21,803 nt of DNA from Metaruminococcus_A sp003150405 (GCA_902489745.1 CABUBB010000027.1:1-21803), one strand, 5' to 3'. Positions 8,479 to 16,097 are shown, numbered from the stretch's first letter. Translations and numbers: made by a program. Notes: generated from the letters alone by a model not told the origin.

Positions 8479-9062
8479 TCCTGCGCCTCTTTCTGTCGCT
8501 GGTGAACTCTGGCAAGAACAGCTGCATTTCGTTCCTCCAGCGTCATTTGGTTTATACGGTGCTTCTGTTTGATGGCAAACGCACGTTGAATTTCCTGCAC
8601 ACGCTTTTTTTCAGCGCCTTTCAGTTTGCTTGTATCCATTGATCGGTACTGCATAATTTTTCCCATAGGGCAGATATCCGGCAGTGCGGACAGAAGGGCC
8701 ATAAAAGTCCACCAATGTAGCGGTGTTTGTTGCAAATCAATGTGGTATACCTCCAGAAACGCCGCGTAAATCAGGTTTGCATCCTGCTCAAAGTCAAAAA
8801 CAGACTTGCTCTTTTTGGCAGGCCGGTTTTCCAACTTTTCCGGTTCGTTTCCCATACTGTAATACCACAAAAGCCCGTCCCAAGCCTTTTGCAGGTCGGG
8901 AACGGGCTCCTGGTACAGCAGGTTTAAGGCAAGCAGAAACTTGTCGCTGGACGAGATATTTTCGTCCAAAATTAGCTGGTCGAGCTTAATCATGTTGCGG
9001 TAGTCGGTATCAATGGGAATGCCGTCAATTTCTTCTGGGAGGTTGTCGGTCAAAAGGTTCAT
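8454..9062 (-). CDS. Bacteriophage Gp15-family tail assembly protein
   Basis: The 202-aa product matches the Gp15 family of Firmicutes siphophages: 'IDTDYRNMIKLDQLILDENI', then 'KFLLALNLLYQEPVPDLQKA', then the hallmark 'FDFEQDANLIYAAFLEVYHI' and 'LHWWTFMALLSALPD'. Members sit just before the tape measure gene and are thought to be tail assembly chaperones equivalent to gpT. The C-terminus is a highly charged helix (residues ~150-202). The start overlaps the previous stop by 4 nt (ATGA), so the two chaperone-type proteins are probably made together. The last codons contain a six-A run where a zinc-ribbon reading frame begins in -1. Confidence 0.88.
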   Translation of the reverse strand: MNLLTDNLPEEIDGIPIDTDYRNMIKLDQLILDENISSSDKFLLALNLLYQEPVPDLQKAWDGLLWYYSMGNEPEKLENRPAKKSKSVFDFEQDANLIYAAFLEVYHIDLQQTPLHWWTFMALLSALPDICPMGKIMQYRSMDTSKLKGAEKKRVQEIQRAFAIKQKHRINQMTLEERNAAVLARVHQRQKEAQEWAKQKSK

Positions 9063-9397
9063 TTTGCGCGCCGGGCAGCTCGATTTGGACGATATTTGTC
9101 AAAACGTGTCACCGCTTTTTGACGCTGTAGGTCAACCTCCTCAATAATGTGGTCAACCAGGTCGTAATGCACACTCAAGTCATCTGGATCCAGCCCCAGA
9201 GATTGGTAGGTGCCGGGGCTGAAAACGTTGTCCACAAAGGCTTTGACGCAATCGATCTGCTGCCGGAGACTTTCGGCAAGGGAATCCGCCTTGATATGGT
9301 CGGCTCCCTCTTTGAGGGTTTTCAACGCGTTTTCAAACCGCTCGGAAAAGGATACGCTTAAAAGGTTGATGTTTAGCTCTTTGCCGTTTACCTGCAT
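9059..9397 (-). CDS. Tail assembly chaperone-like protein (gpG position, DUF6673-like)
   Basis: The 112-aa product (MQVNGKELNINLLSVSFSER and on) is largely helical and acidic, with a very basic C-terminus (RPNRAARRAK). Small proteins of this type lie between the tail tube and Gp15 genes in clostridial siphophages, where the first chaperone (gpG) is expected; I recall the family as DUF6673 but am not certain. AAGGAGG precedes the ATG. It overlaps Gp15 by 4 nt. I see no canonical slippery heptamer near its end, so it is probably not expressed as a gpG-T frameshift fusion. Confidence 0.7.
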   Translation of the reverse strand: MQVNGKELNINLLSVSFSERFENALKTLKEGADHIKADSLAESLRQQIDCVKAFVDNVFSPGTYQSLGLDPDDLSVHYDLVDHIIEEVDLQRQKAVTRFDKYRPNRAARRAK

Positions 9398-9414
9398 TTT
9401 TAGAGTCCTCCTTG

Positions 9415-9927
9415 TTATTCAGATGGTGCCTGGTAGGTATACTCTGACGGGGTCGAGGTACTGCGCAGTTCGGCGCTGAAACCGGCGTTGGAACCGGCTT
9501 CACCGGTTTGGTCGTCGGATACAATCAGCGCCGCGTTTCCTTTTTCTCCTTTGCCGGTCAGCATACAAAAATAAATGTAGGGTACGACAACCGCAGAACC
9601 ATGCCCAAATTTAATGGCATGCGACATGCAGAAATCCTGAAAGGCATCGCCTTCATAGCGTTCACCGGAAATGGTTAAGGTTCTCTGGGTGCCGGTTTTT
9701 GTGGTGACAAGCCCGGTTCGGATATACTGGGAATCGGTCGTGACCGGGTTTAAAGACGCCTCATGACCGGTAACGCCGGTCTGTACAACAATGTAGTCGT
9801 TCTCGGATGCCTGGGATTCCTCTGTTTTAATTGCCAGAATATAGTCGTCGTTGGTTGCGAATCCTTCGTATTCTGGGTTGGGGGTAATTCCCTTCATAAC
9901 ATCGGATACTTTAAGGGAAATAGCCAT
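9415..9927 (-). CDS. Major tail tube protein
   Basis: The 170-aa product starts MAISLKVSDVMKGITPNPEY. Beta-rich text with 'EASLNPVTTDSQYIRTGLVTTKTGTQRTL' followed by 'GDAFQDFCMSHAIKFGHG' is typical of Firmicutes siphophage tail tube proteins. The C-terminus holds the usual 'FSAELRSTSTPSEYTY' strand. Hexamers of this protein stack into the tail tube around the tape measure. The ATG has AAAGGAG at good distance. Position directly before the chaperone genes supports the call. Confidence 0.85.
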   Translation of the reverse strand: MAISLKVSDVMKGITPNPEYEGFATNDDYILAIKTEESQASENDYIVVQTGVTGHEASLNPVTTDSQYIRTGLVTTKTGTQRTLTISGERYEGDAFQDFCMSHAIKFGHGSAVVVPYIYFCMLTGKGEKGNAALIVSDDQTGEAGSNAGFSAELRSTSTPSEYTYQAPSE

Positions 9928-10350
9928 TTATCTTGCTCCTTTCTGAAAATAGGTCAATTTCATTTGAATTTGATAACGCGCGGTGCTGGCTTCCGCTTGA
10001 AATAAGTAGTGCGAAGAGGTCACCTCAATTTTTTGTGGTGTTTTTCCGGTCTCCATTACCGGGAATCGCTTAGCCTTGTTTTGCTTTTCAATCCAATCGG
10101 AAAACTGTTCCCAAAAACCGCTGTTGGCAATATTTTGGAGTACATTGGCACCGTATTCATCGCGGGAAGCAACAACAAATACCTTTTCACGCATGGTGGA
10201 GCCATCAAGATACCGCCTTAAAACAGGGCTGTTTGGGACTTCTTCTACGGTGTAGCAAATGGGTTCTGCTCCTAAATAATTAACGTCAAACCGCCCACTT
10301 TTGTCAACCAGCGGACAGCTTCGCAGCCAATCCCGTATGGCGTCTATCAT
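9928..10350 (-). CDS. Minor capsid / tail terminator protein
   Basis: The 140-aa product (MIDAIRDWLRSCPLVDKSGR; later YTVEEVPNSPVLRRYLDGST and 'FVVASRDEYGANVLQNIANSGFWEQFSDWI') matches the minor structural proteins placed just before the tail tube gene in A118- and LC3-like phages, a position held by tail terminators that cap the tube and join it to the head. The start overlaps the previous stop by 4 nt (ATGA). Fold and exact role are inferred from position and pattern, not proven. Confidence 0.75.
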   Translation of the reverse strand: MIDAIRDWLRSCPLVDKSGRFDVNYLGAEPICYTVEEVPNSPVLRRYLDGSTMREKVFVVASRDEYGANVLQNIANSGFWEQFSDWIEKQNKAKRFPVMETGKTPQKIEVTSSHYLFQAEASTARYQIQMKLTYFQKGAR

Positions 10351-10754
10351 TTGTTGCCCACCGCCTTCCGTGCAAAATTCGCCAGGTGTGTCAGGTTATC
10401 CGCTTTCATCCGGTCGCCCCAGTAGGCGCCGGCGGTTGGGGAGTACCCGCGGCTTTTGGATGTGTGATAATACTGTTCGGCTGCATAAGGCGTGTTCCAG
10501 ACGAGTTCGCCGCTGCCGATGTTGCTTGCAAGCTGTGCAGAACGCCGCAGCATACCGGTCTGCATGGGAACGTAGGGGTCGGTCAGCCGCAGCACTTCCA
10601 TGTCGAACTGGGCTTGTACGGTGTTCAGGTGGTCGGTCCAGTCGTCGCCAAACCCCTTGTTCCATTCAATCTGCACCTTAACCTCTCCGGCTTTGTCCTT
10701 GTATTGGTACACGCTGCCTTTTGGCGTTGTAATGTTTAACAGGCTGTTGCTCAC
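10347..10754 (-). CDS. Minor capsid protein (Minor_capsid_2 type, tail completion)
   Basis: I assign 135 aa starting at GTG (10752-10754), which overlaps the previous TGA as GTGA. The frame stays open to a TTG at 10772, a weaker start. The diagnostic block is 'QAQFDMEVLRLTDPYVPMQTGMLRRSAQL' followed by 'GELVWNTPYAAEQYYHTSKS', the conserved 'dpYvP..tG.L..S...G.iv.ntPYA..qYy' pattern of this minor capsid family. Proteins of this kind act as neck or tail-completion factors (HK97 gp10-like). It ends in a 4-nt overlap with the next gene. Confidence 0.82.
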   Translation of the reverse strand: MSNSLLNITTPKGSVYQYKDKAGEVKVQIEWNKGFGDDWTDHLNTVQAQFDMEVLRLTDPYVPMQTGMLRRSAQLASNIGSGELVWNTPYAAEQYYHTSKSRGYSPTAGAYWGDRMKADNLTHLANFARKAVGNK

Positions 10755-11068
10755 TTTGCCATCACCAGCCAATGCGGATGAACTCCTTTGCGGTTGTCGC
10801 TGAATCCAACAACGGTTAAAGCCGCCTTTGGAGGATTCTCGGAATCGGTCTGCCCTTTGTAAACGCGGTCGCCTGTGCTGACCGTTAATGTGTCAGTTGT
10901 TGGGATTCGTACTTTGCACTCATTTGTGTATTGCAGACCGCCTGCCTGCGGGGAAGTCACAGTATGCTCATACCAATGCGCCTGAAATTCCTGTTTACTG
11001 GTGGTGTCCAGCCCCGCGTCGGCATCCCAGTCTGTATGGAACAGGGTAACGGTTGTCAAATGCAGCAT
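10751..11068 (-). CDS. Putative head closure / minor capsid protein
   Basis: A beta-rich 105-aa product (MLHLTTVTLFHTDWDADAGL ... SDNRKGVHPHWLVMAK). The fold expected at this place between the connector and the tail completion gene is a stopper or head-closure protein. The 'GDRVYKG' and 'ALTVVGFSDNRKG..PHW.V.A' parts fit the small minor capsid family seen in A118-like phages, but similarity is weak by eye. A GAGGTGGTAG site precedes the ATG by a short distance. Its stop overlaps the next GTG. Confidence 0.7.
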   Translation of the reverse strand: MLHLTTVTLFHTDWDADAGLDTTSKQEFQAHWYEHTVTSPQAGGLQYTNECKVRIPTTDTLTVSTGDRVYKGQTDSENPPKAALTVVGFSDNRKGVHPHWLVMAK

Positions 11069-11077
11069 TCTACCACC

Positions 11078-11425
11078 TCACACAAAAGCCCAGCCGGAGA
11101 GGGCAAGCAGGTTTTCCGGAAAGGTAAGGTGCCGTTTGAGCAGGTCAAGCAGTTCTGCTTTCCGCTCAGTACGGTTGAAAAAGGTCACGGAATAGCCGTC
11201 GTTGTTTTCCGACTGGATGCCGGCTGACGCTGTTTCAGCCGACTTCATCCGATCAACAAGGTCGCATTCGCACGCGGAAAGCTGGTCCTGCATCTTGGAA
11301 GCGGACGCGGCCCTTCCCATGGTGTAGTAGTCAATCAACTCACACGCTTTTTGTGCGTTTACGAGATACTGCTCTTCCGGCAGTTTTCCGCCCCGCTTTT
11401 GGTACTGCTGGTAGGTCGAGTACAT
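11078..11425 (-). CDS. Head-tail connector (adaptor) protein
   Basis: The 115-aa, mostly helical product follows the major capsid gene directly, where siphophages encode the gp6/gp15-type adaptor that docks under the portal. Visible helices include 'EEQYLVNAQKACELIDYYTM' and 'CDLVDRMKSAETASAGIQS', then a beta turn 'DGYSVTFFNR' and a final helix 'ERKAELLDLLKRHL'. GAGGTGACC precedes the ATG. The call rests on position, size and helix pattern. Confidence 0.7.
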   Translation of the reverse strand: MYSTYQQYQKRGGKLPEEQYLVNAQKACELIDYYTMGRAASASKMQDQLSACECDLVDRMKSAETASAGIQSENNDGYSVTFFNRTERKAELLDLLKRHLTFPENLLALSGWAFV

Positions 11426-11441
11426 TCGGGGTCACCTCGTT

Positions 11442-12299
11442 TCAGTCGCCCGCCACTTTGCGCACACGCGCCAGAGTAGTGTTGGTCACCTTGTAACCGG
11501 TGTTCATTTCCACCTGTGCCAGCGAGCCAGCAAACCGTTCAGAATCAATGACCCTGGCAACCTCAAAGTTGCTGACAACCGACAACGCCTCGTGGTAATA
11601 CATCACGTACTGCACGCCGGACATGTCAACCGTTTTTTGGGCGCCGGTGCTGTCATAATATTTGATGGACCCCTGTGCGCCGTTTGCTTCTACAAAGGTC
11701 ATACCGAGCCACTGGCCAACATTTCCACTGCTTGCAATGCGGTCGTTCATAACCGGGGTAAAGTCCTTACCGGCCGCAAGCAATACCTGCCCATAAAACG
11801 CAGGAGTGCACATAACGACATTGGCACGGCCTTTGTCTTCCACAATTTCCTGACGGGTGGCAATGATGTCCGCTTTTACATCGGCAATAGCAGTGGTCAG
11901 GGTTGCAGCGGTGCCCTCCTGTACCAAGCACGCAAGGCCGCACTGCATCCAGCCCTCGCGGATTTCCTGTGTTGCGGTTGCAAGCGCCTCTTCGGCTACA
12001 CCAAATTCTACAGCGGCCGCCTGTACGCCATAAATCTTGTACGATCGCTGGAAATTGTTGTTGAGCTGAATCGGGATCAGGGTGTCTGCAACTGCGGTGT
12101 CACTGAAATCACGGCCAGGGGTGCCCGCTTCGACAGCGGAGGTACTGAGCTTATGCACATAAATTTGCCCGGCTGGGCCGATTTCGTATTTATCGGTGCA
12201 GGTGACACCTGGTACCAGAACGGGATTGTAGTAAAGGTTTGGTTCCAGAATACCGGAATATTTTTCGTCTACGTTGAGAGAGGCATATTTTACTGCCAT
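11442..12299 (-). CDS. Major capsid protein (HK97-fold)
   Basis: The 285-aa product begins MAVKYASLNVDEKYSGILEP. The early 'VPGVTCTDKYEIGPAGQIYVHKL' part, the 'NVVMCTPAFYGQVLLAAGKDF' helix-strand block and the 'YVMYYHEALSVVSNFEVARV' strand fit the major capsid proteins that follow Gp20-type scaffolds in Firmicutes phages. No N-terminal delta domain is present, which agrees with a separate scaffold gene upstream. The start has a strong AAAGGAG 9-10 nt upstream, in the region of the scaffold stop, consistent with very high expression. Confidence 0.9.
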   Translation of the reverse strand: MAVKYASLNVDEKYSGILEPNLYYNPVLVPGVTCTDKYEIGPAGQIYVHKLSTSAVEAGTPGRDFSDTAVADTLIPIQLNNNFQRSYKIYGVQAAAVEFGVAEEALATATQEIREGWMQCGLACLVQEGTAATLTTAIADVKADIIATRQEIVEDKGRANVVMCTPAFYGQVLLAAGKDFTPVMNDRIASSGNVGQWLGMTFVEANGAQGSIKYYDSTGAQKTVDMSGVQYVMYYHEALSVVSNFEVARVIDSERFAGSLAQVEMNTGYKVTNTTLARVRKVAGD

Positions 12300-12304
12300 A
12301 ATTT

Positions 12305-12871
12305 TTATTCTCCTTTCGGTTTGTAAAAAGGGTTGTTTTTGTATTTGCTGTCCAGGAATTGCTGCGCCGTCTGCTTTGGTGCTTTTCCTTGTCCCGGAAC
12401 CGTAATGGTCGGTGTGGGTTTGTCTGGTGCAAATGCGTTAGGGTCGGACTCCCGGTAGTTTTTGACAAAATCGTCAAAGCCAATTACACGCCCGTCCTCT
12501 ACCGGTAAGTTTTTTGCTTCCAAATCAGAAAGGAATGCCTTTTTAGCGCTTTCGCTGGAAAATTTCAGTCCTGCGGCCTGCTCTTTGAAAGCCTGGTTGC
12601 GCTGCATGGCTTTGATTTTCTCATCCGCTTCCAGTTGGGCCTGCGCTGCTTTTTCCTTCCATTCCGGGTCGTACCCTTCAAGCTTGCTGTTGGCCTCATC
12701 CAAGCGGGTTTTCAGACTGTCTCGTTCAGCGGTTAAGGCGTCAAATTTTTCCTTCCCCACATAAGCGCCGCCGGACAGGTCGGCCAACTTCAACTTTTTT
12801 TCAGCTGCCTTTGCCGCCAGTTGATCGTAGCTCAAAGGGCCATTGTCAAAAAGTTCTTTTAAAAATTCCAT
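12305..12871 (-). CDS. Capsid scaffold protein (phage minor structural Gp20 family)
   Basis: I assign 188 aa, starting MEFLKELFDNGPLSYDQLAA. This start has AAAGGA 6-7 nt upstream and matches the usual Gp20-family N-terminus ('L..LF..G.ltydel...A...K.kLaDLs.G.YV...kfd'). The frame is open to an ATG at 12940, but that region lacks family similarity. Residues ~45-110 are a coiled coil (LTAERDSLKTRLDEANSKLE). The C-terminus carries the 'QFLDSKYKNNPFYKPKG' tail typical of the family, which contacts the capsid protein. The protein guides capsid assembly and then leaves. Confidence 0.88.
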   Translation of the reverse strand: MEFLKELFDNGPLSYDQLAAKAAEKKLKLADLSGGAYVGKEKFDALTAERDSLKTRLDEANSKLEGYDPEWKEKAAQAQLEADEKIKAMQRNQAFKEQAAGLKFSSESAKKAFLSDLEAKNLPVEDGRVIGFDDFVKNYRESDPNAFAPDKPTPTITVPGQGKAPKQTAQQFLDSKYKNNPFYKPKGE

Positions 12872-12972
12872 TTGTGTCCTTTCTTCGGCCAGATTTGATT
12901 TATAAACGCGCAGCCACTCTGCGCACAGCCTATCCTGCATTTAAAGCCCAGCAGTCAAGGGCAATTTGAGTA
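12872..12972 (-). other. Non-coding leader between terminator and scaffold gene
   Basis: This stretch of ~100 bases lies between the intrinsic terminator and the scaffold start. On the minus strand it contains TTGACT and, further on, TATAAA, but no pair with standard 16-18 nt spacing, so I cannot assign a promoter. It holds no supported gene. Confidence 0.4.
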
Positions 12973-13006
12973 TAAAAAAAGACGCCGGAAAGTTTCCTTG
13001 CGTCTT
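12973..13006 (-). terminator. Intrinsic terminator inside the late operon
   Basis: On the minus strand AAGACGC (13000-13006) pairs with GCGTCTT (12979-12985), with an inner GGAAA/TTTCC helix, and the stem runs straight into a run of seven T at 12974-12980. It lies 28 nt after the stop of the small immunity-like gene and ahead of scaffold and capsid. It should stop or reduce transcription at this point, unless antitermination or a downstream promoter compensates. Confidence 0.85.
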
Positions 13007-13034
13007 GATTTATTAAATGTAATGATATTTGCTG

Positions 13035-13217
13035 TTATAACGGTGCATGGTATGTAATTTCGGTAATATCCTCTTTCTTCACAAAAGGGGTGTCAAGCGT
13101 TCGGCCATACTCGTCGCATATTTCAACAAGAAATACCGTTCCGTCCTCATACAGGTCCAAAACGGCCGCTTCTCTTCCGTCTTTTAACCGAACCCCGTCA
13201 AACTGTTTAATATCCAT
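13035..13217 (-). CDS. Small immunity-like protein (DUF4926-like) next to the MuF toxin-like gene
   Basis: I assign 60 aa, starting MDIKQFDGVRLKDGREAAVL and ending ITYHAPL. The ATG at 13215-13217 has AAGGAG 8 nt upstream, formed by the last codons of the previous gene, and is 4 nt past that gene's stop. The pattern 'FDGVRLKDG..A.VLDLYEDG..FLVEICDE.GRT' resembles DUF4926-like small beta-barrel proteins ('D.V.L......G..GtVv..y.dg..y.VEf.d..G.t'). Because it is coupled to a head protein with a toxin-like C-terminus and followed by a terminator, I infer it may be its immunity protein. The resemblance is by eye and the role unproven. Confidence 0.6.
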   Translation of the reverse strand: MDIKQFDGVRLKDGREAAVLDLYEDGTVFLVEICDEYGRTLDTPFVKKEDITEITYHAPL

Positions 13218-13221
13218 GCGT

Positions 13222-14715
13222 TTACTCCTTATCAACAAAAGCGGTTACCAGCCGCGGTTCAGCTTTCCCTTTATCAACCATCCATCCTGTTTTCACTTTT
13301 GCGGTTTTCCCGTTCGGGCCTGTTAATTTCATGGACACCTCAAAAGGCTGGCCATACTGTGTTTCAGGCCGCATCTTTGCAGGAAACCGGGAAAGGTTTT
13401 TGTGAATATTGGCAATCAGCTCGTCCGCGTTACCCATATTATAGCCCAGCGCTTTATCAAAAGCAATCGCCTTATCCTTGCCTTTGCCCTCAAGGTTCAG
13501 CGCGTACTTTGTGAATTTTTCTTTGGGGATAATGGCTTTCCTATATTGTGGAAGCAGCGTTTTTTGAAACTCCGTCCGCGCCTTTGCCGCTTGTTTACGG
13601 CCAAACCCTTCCACCTGACTGCGGAAATGGTCTGCGTGTAAACCGGTCTGCTCCAGAAAATCTTGTTGCTTGATGCGCCATGACGCAAGTCGGGCGCTGG
13701 CCTCTGAGGTGTCCAGCCCCGTAGCCGAGAGGGCCATATACTCCCGCTTCCATCGCCGGATATTACGTTCCATGCTGCGCTGAATTTGGCTTGCCTCATA
13801 ATCGGTCAGCAGGTCGCCGTTGTATGAAAGATGTTTGCGGTTAAGCTCTGTGAGTTCCTTGTGGTTATATGTTTTTTTGCTCAGCCCCTCAAAGTATGGA
13901 AAAAAGGAGTGGCGGCAGTTCCAGCCGCAAAGCCCCGGCCCAGTGCCGTAACCGGTTTGAGAAAATGGCGGGTATTTTTTGCTTGTTCCACTACGGCTAA
14001 ACACCTTGCCCTGCCATTCGGCATGGGAGGGGCGTGCGCCCGCATGGGCGGTTGTCTCTACAAGGTCACAGCCCATTTCCTCCATGCGTGCCGTTTGCAT
14101 TTGGGCAGCAGTCTGATTAACACCGGTTAAAACCGCCCGCCGCACCGCCACGTCCATTTTATCCACATGGCCGGTTGGGTATTGAATCGCATCAATACCG
14201 CTTCCTGCTAACATTTTAACCGCCCGGCGGATTGCTTCTTGGTAGCTGAACGCGCCGGAAACTACATCCATATAAGCATTGTCCAATGTATTCTCAAACT
14301 GCCTTGTCGCCGTGTTCGCCGTTGTTCCGGTCAGGTTTTCAAACAGTCGCATAGTCTTTTTTAATCCGGCAGCAATGACCTGCTGCAAAGGTTTGCTTTT
14401 AGCCACCGCTACTGGGTTTAAATCTGCTGCACGGTAAATCCGGTCGTCATAAAGAAGAGTTTCTTCGCTCGCATCTTCCAGTAGTGCATTGATTTCGCCC
14501 TGTGTTTTCCCGGTCATGCGTTGTAACTGGGAAAGAATAAACTCGCGTTCAGCGCCAATCTGTTCCAATTTCCAAAGTTGCCAGAGTGCCGTATCGGTGA
14601 ACTGTTCCATTTTTACAATTCTGCGTGACATATCTTCCAAAATTCGGATTTCAAGTTCGGAATAAAGTTCAACAACGCGGTCGGGAAGTTTGTCCAGATA
14701 TTCCGGAGTCAGCAT
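13222..14715 (-). CDS. MuF-type minor head protein (Phage_min_cap2) with C-terminal DUF6883-like toxin-type domain
   Basis: This 497-aa protein starts MLTPEYLDKLPDRVVELYSE. Residues 1-~330 match the Phage_min_cap2 minor capsid family: long N-terminal helices, then 'VETTAHAGARPSHAEWQGKV' (about 219-238) and the conserved LCGWNCRHSF motif (262-271). After a helical linker (~335-390), residues ~393-497 form an extra domain: 'KAIIPKEKFTKYALN', a K/A-rich helix, 'YGQPFEVSMKLTGPNGKTAK' and 'TGWMVDKG...PRLVTAF'. This follows the DUF6883 pattern ('ip..K...Y.L....gk.KA..F...lG' to 'yG..y.v...l.GpnG...v.t.W.v..g...PrLvTay'), which occurs at the end of polymorphic toxins. Similar fusions are known as MuF polymorphic toxins of temperate phages. 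It overlaps the portal stop (TAATG) and couples to a small putative immunity gene. Confidence 0.85.
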   Translation of the reverse strand: MLTPEYLDKLPDRVVELYSELEIRILEDMSRRIVKMEQFTDTALWQLWKLEQIGAEREFILSQLQRMTGKTQGEINALLEDASEETLLYDDRIYRAADLNPVAVAKSKPLQQVIAAGLKKTMRLFENLTGTTANTATRQFENTLDNAYMDVVSGAFSYQEAIRRAVKMLAGSGIDAIQYPTGHVDKMDVAVRRAVLTGVNQTAAQMQTARMEEMGCDLVETTAHAGARPSHAEWQGKVFSRSGTSKKYPPFSQTGYGTGPGLCGWNCRHSFFPYFEGLSKKTYNHKELTELNRKHLSYNGDLLTDYEASQIQRSMERNIRRWKREYMALSATGLDTSEASARLASWRIKQQDFLEQTGLHADHFRSQVEGFGRKQAAKARTEFQKTLLPQYRKAIIPKEKFTKYALNLEGKGKDKAIAFDKALGYNMGNADELIANIHKNLSRFPAKMRPETQYGQPFEVSMKLTGPNGKTAKVKTGWMVDKGKAEPRLVTAFVDKE

Positions 14716-16094
14716 TACGCATCACGTCCAAACAAAATGCTGTCGGGCGTTTCTGCTTCCGGCAGCATGGCTTTTGCCTCGTCCTCTGAAACTCCGTAGT
14801 ACCAGCTTGTCAGAAATTCTGGGCGAATGTATTTGCTGTCCGCCATCGCCTTGCGCCGCTGGAACTCAATGCCGGTGTCCTCAAAAATGGAATCCCCAAA
14901 GGTGACTGAGAAATCCACCGACCCGGAGGGGGCCAGCCCGTACAGGGAGGAATATATATCAAACCAGTAAAGCGCATCCTTTAAACCGGTTGCCATGCCG
15001 CGGTCCTGCACGGCTTTAATGGTGTTGTAGGTGGTTCGGTCTTCGCTGATGATTTGCGTTGCAGTCACCTTTCCGGTTTGGATGTCAATCTGAAATGTCC
15101 CAGCAGAAAAACCGGTTTGCATTTCCAATAGCCGGAGTTGCATGTCAAATGCTTTCTGGTATTCGTCAAACCGCAGGTTCGGTGTGTAGTCGTCCCAGGG
15201 TCTGGTGTCCGGCATGTCCAACGTCATATAGTAGTCGCTCGCCAACTCCCGGAACGGAACGGCTGACTTTCCGTTTACCGGGTCTTTTACAGCGGTGGAG
15301 CGGTCTATCACCATTCGGCGCTTTCCAGTGTCCCGTTCCCATAAAAATTGCTGCCAGGTCTGATCAAGCTGCACAATGCTGTCTACGGCGTTTGCGTAAA
15401 TTGAAACAGGGAAATCGCTTCCATCAACAGTGTTCGCAAACGGCATACGGATTAATCCGAAATGCGGGCGGTCAACGCCAGTGATCAGCATTTCCGGTTG
15501 TAGTTTTGCCCAACGCGGAACAATTTCCAGTCTTTCTTCCCGCCCCAGCATATCACCTTTGAGTAGGTAAGCCTTGTTGGTGATGTGCAGCCCATCCGTG
15601 CCAAGCTCAAACGCCTCAATGCGAATATAAGGCTGCTTATTAACCGTCTCAAAATCGGTAAAAAAACCGGATTCAATCCGTTTGTTGGCTCCGAATTGAG
15701 CCGGGAAGATGCGGCCGCGCGGAATGATTTCCACATAAACAGAACCATTTATAGCATACGGCTTAATTGCTGCCATACCACCGACGCCAGCAAGCTGGAC
15801 TGCTTCCCATATATTAGGCAGCAGGTTTTCCTCGGCCTGCGCGGTTACATATTTCCCGCGCTGGCTTGCCCCGGCATCTAATTTTAATTCCGTGGTTGCA
15901 AGCGTCGTTAGATAATTGGTGATAGTCTGCGCCGCCTTTAAGCTATGCGGTGGCTGGTTGATTAAATAAAACAGGTCGTCCCAACACTTCACTGCTTCTT
16001 TCATGTAGGAGGACATGCTACAGCCCAACGCGTGGATATCCTTTAAATTTAACAGCCGCATAAATGCACCTCGTAATCGATTGAAAAAGTTCAT
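14715..16094 (-). CDS. Portal protein (A118/SPP1 Gp6-like)
   Basis: The 459-aa product forms the dodecameric DNA channel at the capsid vertex. Diagnostic parts are the N-terminal 'MKEAVKCWDDLFYLINQPPH' segment, the 'ENLLPNIWEAVQLAGVGGMA' helix, 'LIRMPFANTVDGSDFPVSIY' followed by 'NAVDSIVQLDQTWQQFLWER', and the late 'AGTFQIDIQTGKVTATQIIS' motif typical of A118-like portals. GGAAGGG lies shortly before the ATG, which is 4 nt past the large terminase stop. Length is normal for the family. Confidence 0.92.
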   Translation of the reverse strand: MNFFNRLRGAFMRLLNLKDIHALGCSMSSYMKEAVKCWDDLFYLINQPPHSLKAAQTITNYLTTLATTELKLDAGASQRGKYVTAQAEENLLPNIWEAVQLAGVGGMAAIKPYAINGSVYVEIIPRGRIFPAQFGANKRIESGFFTDFETVNKQPYIRIEAFELGTDGLHITNKAYLLKGDMLGREERLEIVPRWAKLQPEMLITGVDRPHFGLIRMPFANTVDGSDFPVSIYANAVDSIVQLDQTWQQFLWERDTGKRRMVIDRSTAVKDPVNGKSAVPFRELASDYYMTLDMPDTRPWDDYTPNLRFDEYQKAFDMQLRLLEMQTGFSAGTFQIDIQTGKVTATQIISEDRTTYNTIKAVQDRGMATGLKDALYWFDIYSSLYGLAPSGSVDFSVTFGDSIFEDTGIEFQRRKAMADSKYIRPEFLTSWYYGVSEDEAKAMLPEAETPDSILFGRDA

Positions 16095-16097
16095 GGT

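Noticed and set aside
9059..9110. Programmed -1 frameshift between the gpG-like and Gp15 genes
   Set aside because: No slippery heptamer is visible near the end of the first gene, and the second has its own start in a 4-nt overlap.
12872..12940. Upstream ATG for the scaffold protein (at 12940)
   Set aside because: The extra 23 residues do not match the Gp20 family, whose usual N-terminus begins at 12871 with a good ribosome site.
12872..12972. Promoter for scaffold and capsid using TTGACT and TATAAA
   Set aside because: The two boxes are too far apart and no other pair has standard spacing, so a promoter cannot be claimed from sequence alone.
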